Origin: Calditrichia bacterium
GTDB lineage: Bacteria > Calditrichota > Calditrichia > RBG-13-44-9 > J075
Direction: 5' to 3'
DNA: 64,000 bases
Assembly (NCBI GenBank): GCA_028284905.1
Contig: JANQQU010000002.1
Coordinates: 62,001 to 126,000 of the forward strand
In this document: positions 25,865 through 34,306 of the stretch, piece after piece
Position numbering within the stretch: position 1 is the stretch's first letter
Layout of the letters: the number at the start of each line of letters is the position of its first letter
Notes under the pieces: generated by a model
The model's database searches: none
What the model was told of the DNA's origin: nothing
The model's input: only the letters and a program-made list of their open reading frames with translations
Position numbers and translations under genes: made by a program

Positions 25865-26069
25865 TTCGCTCCTCTCTATACTTGATTTCGATTAGACGCT
25901 ACATTTCCGCTAACAATAACGATATCAACGGATTTTTCTCTTTGGAGAATGACAGTTCAGAAAAGCCACGATCGTTAGAGATGGTTAAATTCAAGCCAAA
26001 CTGAAGATATTCAATCTGCCTGAAAGAGACTAAAAGAAATTGAAAATTGTTTCAAAAAGAGGGTGGAAA

Positions 26070-26819
26070 TTATTCGGAGATGGTGTATTCGTAAAGTTTT
26101 CCACTGTCATCACTAACGAGGAAAAGCCGGTCTTCCTGAACAGCAATGCCTTCCACTTTACGGAATGGGAGCGAAAATGAGCGGGAAATTCCTTCTGTCG
26201 GCGTCCAGGTAAATACGGCACGGTTTTCATCGCTGATGATCCAGAAGAAGTTGCGCCTGGCGTCAAATGTGATGCCGGAAATATCCCGGACATCCCGGAT
26301 AAGATGCTTCTCTACTATTTGAAACTTCGAATTTAACTGAAGCACGAGGGCGGGTTTCTTTTCGTTGAGGACGTAAAAGACTTTTTCTATTGGATGCCAG
26401 GTGAGCCCTTCCAGGCCACTATTCTTTTTACCGGAGATATCCAATGCATGGCGGGCGAACACTCTTCCGGTTGTGTCGATCTGGATAATTTCCCGGCGAC
26501 GTTCTTCCGCCAGGTAAAGATGTTTAGCATGATTACTAATTGAAATGCCTTCCAGATCCGCTTTCGGATGTGGCGCTGGTAAAACCTGCAACAACCGGCC
26601 TTCCCGGTCCAGCTGGTAAATGCTGCCGGTGCGATCGCTTACCGTCCAGAAAGAACGGCCATCTGCTGCCAGCGTCAGGCCGGACGGCTCAGGCACTTCA
26701 AGCTCGATTGTATTTTTAAGTTCGAGGGAAAGAGATCGGGACGTCGGTGAAATATGCGCCATGCCAACAGCCAGCAACATTAAAATGATACTCCCGGTAA
26801 TCATCCAACGATATTGCAT
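26070..26819 (-). CDS. SdiA-regulated-type membrane-anchored beta-propeller
   Basis: 249 residues. An N-terminal membrane anchor (WMITGSIILMLLAVGMAH) precedes propeller repeats such as EPSGLTLAADGRSFWTVSD, HPKADLEGISISNHAKHLYLAEE, LEGLTWHPIEKVFYVLNE and DISGITFDARRNFFWIISDE. This matches the SdiA-regulated family, phytase-like propellers of unsettled function. Its ATG overlaps the upstream gene's stop (TAATG). It is the last gene of the polyphosphate-type operon. Speculation: the propeller might bind or hydrolyse phosphate polymers, because phytase-like folds act on polyphosphorylated compounds; no catalytic residues could be assigned. Confidence 0.85.
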   Translation of the reverse strand: MQYRWMITGSIILMLLAVGMAHISPTSRSLSLELKNTIELEVPEPSGLTLAADGRSFWTVSDRTGSIYQLDREGRLLQVLPAPHPKADLEGISISNHAKHLYLAEERRREIIQIDTTGRVFARHALDISGKKNSGLEGLTWHPIEKVFYVLNEKKPALVLQLNSKFQIVEKHLIRDVRDISGITFDARRNFFWIISDENRAVFTWTPTEGISRSFSLPFRKVEGIAVQEDRLFLVSDDSGKLYEYTISE

Positions 26820-27493
26820 TAGATTTTTTCTTCATCAAAAAACAGGTTTACATTTCCCACGCCGTTAATACCAGAAAGTTCACGAACAAACTGGTTATTT
26901 TTTTCCATGTCTTTCAAACGCACATAATAAGACAATTCCAGTCCGTTAGGCAAGTGTCCGGAACGGGCATTAATGACCTGGTAATTTCGGCAATAACTTT
27001 TCAATGTGGACTGATATGGGGCATCTTCCGGGTTATCCGATTCAAAGGTAAACTGAAGCAGGTATTCCTTTCTGCCCGCCAGGTTTTGATTCCAGGAGTT
27101 TACCAGCCAGTTAATGCCGCCGACCAGCAACGTCGCGACAATAGCGAGAGTATGATAACCAACGCCTGCCGCTAAACCCACCGCGAGCGAAAAGAAAATA
27201 AAGATGATATCCTGCGTATCTTTTACCGCCGTTCGGAAGCGGATAATCGACATCGCCCCAACCAGGCCAAATGCACGCGCCAGGTTGTTGCCGATAACCA
27301 TCAGAACAACGGCGGTAATCATTGCCAGTAATATCAGGGAATTGATAAAAGCAACAGAGTAGCCCGGTCCTTTATAACTGATCCGATAAAATACCGAGAT
27401 AAGATATCCACAAAGTAATGCAACTAAAATGTTCTTGAGAATGTCGGAAATTGTGAGCGAATAAATTCCTACGTTTTGAAAATCTTCCAGCAT
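26819..27493 (-). CDS. DUF4956 membrane protein
   Basis: 224 residues. The N-terminal half has four membrane helices with the family core ARAFGLVGAMSIIRFRTAVKDTQDIIFIFFSLAVGLAAGVG. The C-terminal ~90 residues are a soluble ferredoxin-like/ACT-like domain (LLQFTFESDNPEDAPYQSTLK...). DUF4956 proteins are very often encoded beside VTC-domain polyphosphate polymerases, as here (24 bases downstream of the VTC gene). Function unproven; a membrane partner of the polymerase is the usual guess. GGAAG lies before the ATG at 27493. Confidence 0.93.
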   Translation of the reverse strand: MLEDFQNVGIYSLTISDILKNILVALLCGYLISVFYRISYKGPGYSVAFINSLILLAMITAVVLMVIGNNLARAFGLVGAMSIIRFRTAVKDTQDIIFIFFSLAVGLAAGVGYHTLAIVATLLVGGINWLVNSWNQNLAGRKEYLLQFTFESDNPEDAPYQSTLKSYCRNYQVINARSGHLPNGLELSYYVRLKDMEKNNQFVRELSGINGVGNVNLFFDEEKI

Positions 27494-27517
27494 AGTTTCT
27501 TCCTGTTAATGCTATCT

Positions 27518-28282
27518 TTAGCGCCTTCCTATTACATGTTCCATTGATATTATCCGGTGAGAATGTTTGTGCGAATCCAGGCCCATACAGTATTTGGAAA
27601 GCGCCATGCGTTGTAATTCATATTTGCGAAGGATCGCGCGGAACCACTCCGGCAGGCCGGCGTAGAATTTGGCTTCGAGAATAAAATAACCGGGCATCGT
27701 ATGCACCAGGTCTCTCTCGTCGACAAACTCATCATAAGTGTTGGTGATAACGCTTCTTAAATTTTTATCGAAGGTAATTCGGAATGAATGATCAAATTTA
27801 CTGGTAAATGGCTCCCGCTCATAAATAATCAGAATTTTAGGGTACAGTCCCTGCCGGCTGAGATGATAGAAGAACTTTTTCGCAGCATCATATTCTGTCG
27901 GCTTTCCATTGGCAGTTTTTACAAAACTTTCCACCTCTCCGCTTTTCAACAGCGGATTGAGATGTTGATACTCCAGCGGGGCACGGTCTTTGGAAATGAA
28001 GACACCATCCTTGCGCTTTATTTCCAGAAAGACAAGACTATCATCAACCGGTTCGTTGTAGGCACGTATCCGTAATTTTTTTCGAATTCGAATACCGGCC
28101 ATTTTTTCGCGATAAAATTTCATATCGCGGGTATCGAGATAAATACTACGAACCGTATACTCTTTATCCGGCATGCGATCTGCGTAAGGATCGACATGCA
28201 CATAATTGCTCATCAGATCCCGAACTTCGTCCAGAATCGTAACAGGCAGTTTAAATTTATATTCATAACGCTTTTTCAACAT
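27518..28282 (-). CDS. VTC-domain polyphosphate polymerase
   Basis: 254 residues, a single VTC domain of the tunnel (CYTH/TTM) superfamily. Basic and acidic tunnel residues are in RYEYKFKLP, YTVRSIYLDTRDMKFYREK, IRKKLRIRAYNE, FLEIKRKDG and YFILEAKFYAG. The yeast homologue Vtc4 makes polyphosphate from ATP and moves it across the vacuolar membrane. Bacterial members are annotated as polyphosphate polymerases by homology. No membrane helix is present here, so the DUF4956 protein probably anchors it. It lies 6 bases after the HlyD-like gene and 24 bases before DUF4956. Confidence 0.92.
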   Translation of the reverse strand: MLKKRYEYKFKLPVTILDEVRDLMSNYVHVDPYADRMPDKEYTVRSIYLDTRDMKFYREKMAGIRIRKKLRIRAYNEPVDDSLVFLEIKRKDGVFISKDRAPLEYQHLNPLLKSGEVESFVKTANGKPTEYDAAKKFFYHLSRQGLYPKILIIYEREPFTSKFDHSFRITFDKNLRSVITNTYDEFVDERDLVHTMPGYFILEAKFYAGLPEWFRAILRKYELQRMALSKYCMGLDSHKHSHRIISMEHVIGRR

Positions 28283-28288
28283 AACGTA

Positions 28289-29356
28289 TTACTCAACAGA
28301 AGTTTTCAGAAATCGCTGCAACAGTTCCCAGAAGGTAATCGACCGGCAGTTTATGACACACTTGGCCATTATTCCCGGCTTAATATTCGCAATATTTTTA
28401 TCCAGGCGAATGCCAGCCATCATCACTTGTTTGCCATTCATTTGTTTTACCGACTGCTGCTTGTCAATTAATTCGCCGTTAAAAGTAGTTTTTACATATC
28501 CGCCAACTTCAACGGTAAACGTTTCCTCCTGAGCCAGATATTGGTAATCATCCAGGGGAATCGGCATAAACAAAATATGGGACGACGTATCAGCAATTGC
28601 TATCAATGTGTTATTAGAAAACATTCGGGTTACCCGACCGCTGATTGGAGTGGTAATTTTCATTAAATCCAACTGCCGTTCCAGGGTAGCAATTTTATTT
28701 TCCAATGAAACAATCTGCGATCTGGCCAGCGCGATGCGGCTATCCTTGGCACCGGTTTTTGCCGTTACCAATTTAGATTCTGCAATCGTCATCTGAATTT
28801 CCGCCAAGCGCAGGCGTCCCAGTTCTACTTCATACTTCTCTTTTGAAGTTAGCTCTTCTTCATATAATTTGCGCAGTCGACTGACAATCCGCCGCTGCTC
28901 TTCAACTTCTTTCTGAGCAAAGTTAAATTCCTGCTCATTGGTAAAAATGACTGAAGATTTTGCGCCTTCCAATAAGTTTTGGAGGTCTAAACGCGCAATC
29001 GCCAAATCTCCCTGTAAATCGGTAAAGTTTTTCTCTATTTCACTGGAATAGATTATCCCGATTGTATCTCCTGCATCCAGCGCGTATCCGGAGCGAATAC
29101 TTTCGTGGATGCTTAGCGTCATTATATCACCACGTTCAACCAACCGCACTTTCAATTCTTGCGGCACACCTCTTTCATTATCATAAAGCATCTCTGTCAG
29201 GCGATCATCCGTGCCTTTTGAAAACACCCATTCCTTCGTCGGTACGATTTTTCCCCATTCTTCAATTTTATAGGGAAATTTGAATGAAAAGAGGACAACT
29301 AATAAAACTATTAATGCTACTATTGCAATTAGGTTTCGAGTATTTCTTTTTGTCAT
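28289..29356 (-). CDS. HlyD-like membrane-fusion adaptor
   Basis: 355 residues. One N-terminal transmembrane helix (LIAIVALIVLLVVLFSF) leads to a periplasmic part: a lipoyl/barrel-sandwich half, a long coiled-coil hairpin (~130-230, for example FAQKEVEEQRRIVSRLRKLYEEELTSKEKYEVELG), the return half-motif ITTPISGRVTRMF, then a beta-barrel. This is the architecture of adaptors that bridge inner-membrane pumps to outer-membrane channels. No pump or TolC-like gene is adjacent; instead it heads the VTC-DUF4956-propeller operon. That suggests the operon moves or delivers its product through the envelope. The C-terminus is short, ending SITFWELLQRFLKTSVE. Confidence 0.88.
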   Translation of the reverse strand: MTKRNTRNLIAIVALIVLLVVLFSFKFPYKIEEWGKIVPTKEWVFSKGTDDRLTEMLYDNERGVPQELKVRLVERGDIMTLSIHESIRSGYALDAGDTIGIIYSSEIEKNFTDLQGDLAIARLDLQNLLEGAKSSVIFTNEQEFNFAQKEVEEQRRIVSRLRKLYEEELTSKEKYEVELGRLRLAEIQMTIAESKLVTAKTGAKDSRIALARSQIVSLENKIATLERQLDLMKITTPISGRVTRMFSNNTLIAIADTSSHILFMPIPLDDYQYLAQEETFTVEVGGYVKTTFNGELIDKQQSVKQMNGKQVMMAGIRLDKNIANIKPGIMAKCVINCRSITFWELLQRFLKTSVE

Positions 29357-30187
29357 AAGATCCGTAAAATTCCCTGCAAATATGAGCCTCTAAGCTAAAA
29401 CATTTGTTAATAAAAAACAATTTAATGTGAGAAATTTTTCACAGGATTTTAGCCGAAAAGCTTACAATTTGTAAGATTTCTCTCCGAATTAATCCGCCGT
29501 TGCGTGTTTTCCCCATCAGTATATATATACAACGAATATACAACATGGCTTTTAAATCATGCTGTTATTTAACAGCCTATGAATTTAAAGCTTCATCGTT
29601 GATAACGTCAGTATAAAAATGAGGATGACATTATCCGCTATTTCAATGAAAGTTTTTAATAGAACGATACAATTTGATTGCAGATGTTTCATTAAAATAT
29701 AAAACAATACATTTTTTTTGATTGATTCAGCATTATTGTATAAATTTTTTTTAAGCCCTATTCCTTCAAGGTTTATTGTTTTAAAACATTGATTTAAAGC
29801 AATATTTCCAACTTAGAGTATAATTTCGGGGTATACTTGCTACGTTGCACCAGGTAACTCTCAGAATGCCTGATCAACGCTGAATCTTTCGTTATATGAA
29901 GGCGATGAATAAGTCCGGGCAATTATAACGAACGGTCAGGGTCCTGGCCTTTCTTCTCTGTAATTCTTCCTTAATTCGACGAACAAGACGAGTTTAATTC
30001 GAGCATAACCAAAATTCCCTTTGAGTATCCCGTTTCCATGTGGTGAACAGGAAGGCCAATTTCCAGCCATCTTCCAGGTCGAATAGTAAATCCAATCAGA
30101 GAGGCGTGACTATCAACACAAACCAGGGGCATATATCATTGATATTTCCTTGCAACGATAAAAAATTTCCAAAAAAAGGAGTTTGCA
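29357..30187. other. 831-base intergenic region, AT-rich, divergent promoters
   Basis: No supported reading frame. The left part (to ~29810) is strongly AT-rich and should hold the leftward promoter of the adaptor operon. The right part holds a TATAAT box and a run of hairpins described separately as a candidate RNA. The winged-helix gene starts at 30188. Confidence 0.6.
29819..29957 (+). ncRNA. Candidate structured small RNA or leader
   Basis: A consensus TATAAT lies at 29819-29824. Downstream are three hairpins in series: CGTTG...CAACG with inner CAGG/CCTG (29843-29879); CGTTAT...ATAACG (29890-29930); and GGTCAG-GGTC-CTGGCC (29934-29949), followed by TTTCTTCT, resembling a terminator. No -35 box is clear and I do not recognise the family. 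It could be a stand-alone RNA of about 125 nt or an attenuator in the leader of the winged-helix gene. Confidence 0.35.
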
Positions 30188-30901
30188 ATGTCGCATAAGC
30201 AGATTAACACCACGTTCGAGGTTTTACTGGAACAGGTGGAGGAAGCTGTTGGAAAGTTGAATGAAAACAGTGCTGTATCGGTTCGATATGGCGACTATGA
30301 AAGTGCCCGTAATCTTATGCAAGATGCCGAGGGGATTACCTTCTTCCGGCAAAAGGTTCGGGAATTACAAAATGAATGGCAGGCGCTCTTTCTGGCAAAT
30401 GCCGGCGCCCAGACGGAAGGCGAAGAAAACGGCGTTTTACCGCGGGGATTGCGTACTGCCGAAGCTGATTTCCGGCTACCGATTCTGGAAGTTATTTCCG
30501 ATATGGGCGGCCATGCCGAGATAGAAGCTGTCTTTGAGCAGGTAGAATCGCGCATGGAAGCGGTTATTAACGATTATGACTGCGAATCCCTGCCGGCAAA
30601 CCCAACTTTGCTTCGCTGGAAGAATACTGTTCTATGGAGCGGTAATACCATGATCAGCGAAGAATTGTTAAGCAATGCCCAGCCGGGTATTTGGGAAATT
30701 ACCGAGAAAGGCCAGGAATTCATCTCCAGCGAGAGAAACGGAGAAATTAACTTTCCGGAAGAGATTGACGAAATCGCTGAGACTGAGGCAGTGGAAGATG
30801 TCGTTGAAGAATCTGTCGTGGAAGCGGAAACCGACCCGGATGAGCCGGTTGAAATTCCCCCGCAATTACGTCAGAAGCATACGGTTAAGCGTTTGTCCTA
30901 A
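30188..30901 (+). CDS. Mrr-N-like winged-helix protein
   Basis: 237 residues. The N-terminal ~75 residues are helical (TFEVLLEQVEEAVGKLNEN, FFRQKVRELQNEWQALF). Residues ~95-180 match the winged-helix domain at the N-terminus of Mrr-type proteins: DFRLPILEVISDMGGHAEIEA, LRWKNTVLWSGNTMISEELL, GIWEITEKGQEFI. No nuclease domain follows; instead there is an acidic tail of about 45 residues. Likely a DNA-binding or protein-interaction factor, possibly regulatory. AAGGAG lies 7 bases before the ATG. Its stop overlaps the convergent TRAP permease stop by 4 bases. Confidence 0.8.
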   Translation: MSHKQINTTFEVLLEQVEEAVGKLNENSAVSVRYGDYESARNLMQDAEGITFFRQKVRELQNEWQALFLANAGAQTEGEENGVLPRGLRTAEADFRLPILEVISDMGGHAEIEAVFEQVESRMEAVINDYDCESLPANPTLLRWKNTVLWSGNTMISEELLSNAQPGIWEITEKGQEFISSERNGEINFPEEIDEIAETEAVEDVVEESVVEAETDPDEPVEIPPQLRQKHTVKRLS

Positions 30902-32838
30902 CCAGCTGGCGTTTCGGTTATTCCGCTGCGCCAGTTCAACAGCAGCAAAAGCGTAATAATTATGATACCGACAAATTGCAGCCAAAGGCCGAAGGTCGCT
31001 GGTGCAAGCAGCAGAAACAACGCTAATACCAGCAAGGCACCCCGTTGCCAGGGTTGTAATTTATGAAATGCAAAACCGGCAATACCGGCAGCAAGGGCAA
31101 TAATACCGCTCAAAGTAATAAAGACGCCAAGAACAACACTGGCAATTTCCGCGCTGCTACCATCTGCAGCCAATAGCAATAGCTCCGGCCGCTGAACGAA
31201 CGCAAATGGCAGGGCAAACCCTACCAGGGCAAAGCGAAATGCCGCAAACCCGGTTTGCATAATTTTTGAACCGGCAATTGCCGCAGCAGTGTACGCCGCC
31301 AATGCCACCGGGGGCGTTACCATAGACATCATACCAAAATAGAAAATAAACAAGTGCGCAGCCAGGGGCACCAACCCCATCTCTCCCAGTACCGGGCCTA
31401 CCAGGGTCGCCATCAGCAAATAGCAGACGGCCGAAGGCAGCCCCATACCCAATATTATCGTTGAAACCATGAGCAGGAGCAATGCCAGCAGAAGATTGTC
31501 TTGCGCTAGTGGCAGGATCGCCGAAGGCAGTTTCGTGCCGATGCCGGTAAGGGTTACCACGCCAATAATGATTCCCACACAGGAAGCAGCGGCAATCAGC
31601 GCCACGCCTTCACGGGCAGTTTTTACCAGGGCATCCCGGATGTCGCCGAGCCCAATGCGGGTGTCCTTATGACCGATGCTGATCAGCAATATTGCCAATG
31701 CACTGATACTCACCGCCCGAAACGGTGTATATCCCATCAGCAGCAACACAATCAGGACAAGAAACGCCCCGAAAAACACCAGTCCCTGCATCGGGGACAG
31801 CTTTTCATTATCTTCTTCTGTTGCCTGACTTTCCGCCTCGGCACCAATTTTACGGGAATGAAAATGAACGATCAATAACAGCGCAATGTAGTATAACATT
31901 GCCGGGATTAATGCGGCGGAAATAATCTCCACATAAGTGACTGCCGGCTCGACAATTTCCAGCATCATGTAAGCACCGGCTCCCATAATTGGCGGTACCA
32001 GGGCGCCCCCGGAGCTAGCCGCGGCTTCAATGCCACCGGCAACTCGCGGTGAAAAACCGGCGCTGCGCATCATCGGAATAGTAAAGGTACCGGTGGTCGC
32101 CGTATTCGCCACTGCACTACCGGATAAAGAGCCCATCATCCCGCTACTGATCACCGCCACTTTCGCCGGCCCGCCGGCACTATTGCGGAACAATCGCCGG
32201 GCAAAACGGATAACGTATCCGGTGGCACCAGTGCGCTCCAGCAGTGCGCCGAACATTACAAAAAGAAAAACATAGGTAAACATTACTTTCAGGGCGATAC
32301 CAAAAACACCCTGGCTATGGAGAAATGTCTGGCTGACAATGCGCTCCCAGCTATAACCGCGATGGGGAAAAAGCCAATTGGGCATTGCCGGGCCAAATGC
32401 GGCATAAAGGAGGAAAACACCGGCGAGAATCGGCAACGTAAGTCCAATAGTGCGTCGGGTTGCTTCCAGGACCAAAATCAGTCCGATATAGCCAACGAGA
32501 AAATCCATCCCTTGTTCTACCCCGGCACGATTTCCCAATGGCTGGCCATCCACCCAAAATCCGGAGAAAAATGGCTCGGACTGAACCAGGACATATCCGA
32601 AACAAAACAAGGTGAGCACAATCAGCAAGCTATTGATCGCAGTGCCAGCAGCGCTGCCAGCCAGTTTCGGATGGGGCGGCCGACTCAAAAAGATTAACAA
32701 GAGCCCGGCCATGGCAAAAAATGCCAGCTGCGTCTGCGGTGCTAAAAAAGGATAATTAACTTCCAGCAAAACAAAGAGGCTTAATACAACGCCAATAAAA
32801 CCGAAAAGCCGATCCTGAATTTTCCTCGGTTCACTCAT
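30898..32838 (-). CDS. TRAP transporter fused permease (DctQM-type, TAXI-linked)
   Basis: 646 residues and about 16-18 membrane helices. The small (DctQ-like) subunit is fused ahead of the large DctM-like one, as is normal for TAXI-TRAP systems. Family motifs include GALLERTGATGYVIRFARRLFR, GPAKVAVISSGMMGSLSGSAVANTATTGTFTIPMM and ASSGGALVPPIMGAGAYMMLE. It uses an ion gradient to import carboxylates or related solutes delivered by a periplasmic binding protein. Its ATG overlaps the binding-protein stop (ATGA). The 3' end overlaps the convergent winged-helix gene. Confidence 0.96.
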   Translation of the reverse strand: MSEPRKIQDRLFGFIGVVLSLFVLLEVNYPFLAPQTQLAFFAMAGLLLIFLSRPPHPKLAGSAAGTAINSLLIVLTLFCFGYVLVQSEPFFSGFWVDGQPLGNRAGVEQGMDFLVGYIGLILVLEATRRTIGLTLPILAGVFLLYAAFGPAMPNWLFPHRGYSWERIVSQTFLHSQGVFGIALKVMFTYVFLFVMFGALLERTGATGYVIRFARRLFRNSAGGPAKVAVISSGMMGSLSGSAVANTATTGTFTIPMMRSAGFSPRVAGGIEAAASSGGALVPPIMGAGAYMMLEIVEPAVTYVEIISAALIPAMLYYIALLLIVHFHSRKIGAEAESQATEEDNEKLSPMQGLVFFGAFLVLIVLLLMGYTPFRAVSISALAILLISIGHKDTRIGLGDIRDALVKTAREGVALIAAASCVGIIIGVVTLTGIGTKLPSAILPLAQDNLLLALLLLMVSTIILGMGLPSAVCYLLMATLVGPVLGEMGLVPLAAHLFIFYFGMMSMVTPPVALAAYTAAAIAGSKIMQTGFAAFRFALVGFALPFAFVQRPELLLLAADGSSAEIASVVLGVFITLSGIIALAAGIAGFAFHKLQPWQRGALLVLALFLLLAPATFGLWLQFVGIIIITLLLLLNWRSGITETPAG

Positions 32839-33842
32839 TCGCCTGCAGCATCCTTCGGCCAGGCACCAATTTCCTGAAAATAGCGAATAGCGCCGGGATG
32901 AAACGGCGTACCGGTGTTGCGCACAGAATTTTTAGGATTAATCGCCCTGCCGGCAGGGTGTTGTTTTACGACATCCGCACTGCTCTGAAACAATACTTTC
33001 GTAAACTGATAAACCATCTCTTCATCGGCAGATGCAGAAGTAATCAAATGCATATTCCCGACGTTCATTCCAGCAAAATCAGCATCCTGACCGCGATAGG
33101 TGCCAGCGGGAATACTGGCCGGTCCAAAGAACGGATAATTTTTGAAGAGGCTATCCCGTTCAGCAGCACCAAACGGTATAAAATGAATATCCTGGGATGC
33201 ACAAGCCTGGGTGATTGAAGCGGTTGGTACCGCACCACCAAGAAAAGCAGCGGCGGCAGCGCCATCGGCAAGCATGTCCACAGCGCCGGCCTGGGTATTG
33301 TTTAGCGGAGTAAAATCATCATAGGTAATGTCGTGGGCCTTTAAGATCGGCTGAATAAAGTATTCAAATCCTGCACCAGCCGGGCCGACAACAACACGCT
33401 TGCCAGCGAGGTCTTCAATCGATTTTACGCCGGAACTTTTTGGCGTGATAAAAAGAGCGATATTCGGCGCTAATGTCATTACCGTGCGGATATTATGCGG
33501 TTTCTGCCAGGCTCCTTCTCCCCGAACGGCAAAATAGGAAATGGCGGCGTTAGCCAGGGCGAAATCCAGTTCGCCGCTTTCCAGGCGACGAATATTTTCC
33601 TGAGTGCCTTTGGTGGCTTCTGCGGAAACCTGCCAGGAAAGTGCTTCTGTTTTACTGCTAACGGTAGAAGCAATAGCACCACCGACAACAAAAAAAGCAC
33701 CTCCGGGAGGGGCTGTTCCAATACTGAGGAAGCGGTTTTCGTTCGCACTGTCACCATTATCTGAACTGCCGCAGCTCATTAGCAACAGCAGTGTAAAAAT
33801 CGTTGTAATCACTACCAGGGACTGAGGTTTTATTCGTCGCAT
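32835..33842 (-). CDS. TAXI-family TRAP solute-binding lipoprotein
   Basis: 335 residues from the ATG at 33842, chosen for its AAGGAG site and because it begins the lipoprotein signal (lipobox LMS-C24). The frame is open upstream but runs through the intergenic repeat. TAXI-type features include FLSIGTAPPGGAFFVVGGAIAS, IRRLESGELDFALANAAISYFA and the GKRVVVGPAGAGFEYFIQPIL segment. It captures a small organic acid (glutamate, 2-oxoglutarate or similar in studied members) and hands it to the permease with which it overlaps. The ligand cannot be predicted. Confidence 0.95.
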   Translation of the reverse strand: MRRIKPQSLVVITTIFTLLLLMSCGSSDNGDSANENRFLSIGTAPPGGAFFVVGGAIASTVSSKTEALSWQVSAEATKGTQENIRRLESGELDFALANAAISYFAVRGEGAWQKPHNIRTVMTLAPNIALFITPKSSGVKSIEDLAGKRVVVGPAGAGFEYFIQPILKAHDITYDDFTPLNNTQAGAVDMLADGAAAAAFLGGAVPTASITQACASQDIHFIPFGAAERDSLFKNYPFFGPASIPAGTYRGQDADFAGMNVGNMHLITSASADEEMVYQFTKVLFQSSADVVKQHPAGRAINPKNSVRNTGTPFHPGAIRYFQEIGAWPKDAAGE

Positions 33843-34306
33843 GGATATTTCTCCTTCGGTAAAAGTTTTCGCGCAGGCGCGTCGCAAAAATAAACAACCC
33901 GGCGGATTAATCCAAACCCAAATGTGGGGGAGAAAAAAATTGGGAATTAAGGCATACTCAATTTGCAAATTTGTAAATTTGCAAATTGTGAACAACATTA
34001 CGCTTTAATCAGCTTCTAGTGGTCACCATTATTTTGCTATTTTTTCAGGTTTCAACCCGTCCTCGCTAAAAAAGTAAAATCGCTTTCCGGTTGTTTATCA
34101 AAGAAATCTATTTTTCAATAGAGTAAATTAAAAAAAAGATGATATTTAATGCAGAATGTGATAATATGTATTTTAAGTTCATTTTTCCGGGTTTCTGATT
34201 TCGAATCATTTCAGAGGTAGCACATCTTTCATGTTTTACCGCAGCAGATTCACCCTGTTTGCAAGAAGAATAACCAAATAGTGCTTTATTAAGATATTTT
34301 TTAATT
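33843..34306. other. 464-base intergenic region between divergent TAXI and kinase genes
   Basis: AT-rich and without a supported gene. It carries the palindrome at 33959-33988 and should hold both divergent promoters. I see no -35/-10 pair of good quality; a GATAAT at about 34160 is the best -10-like hexamer. Confidence 0.55.
33959..33988. repeat. 30-bp near-perfect palindrome of GCAAAT type
   Basis: CAATTTGCAAATTTG, then TAAATTTGCAAATTG: the 30 bases equal their own reverse complement except at the centre. Built from the same GCAAAT unit as the longer inverted arrays in this window. It could be a minimal member of that family or a protein-binding dyad. Confidence 0.75.
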
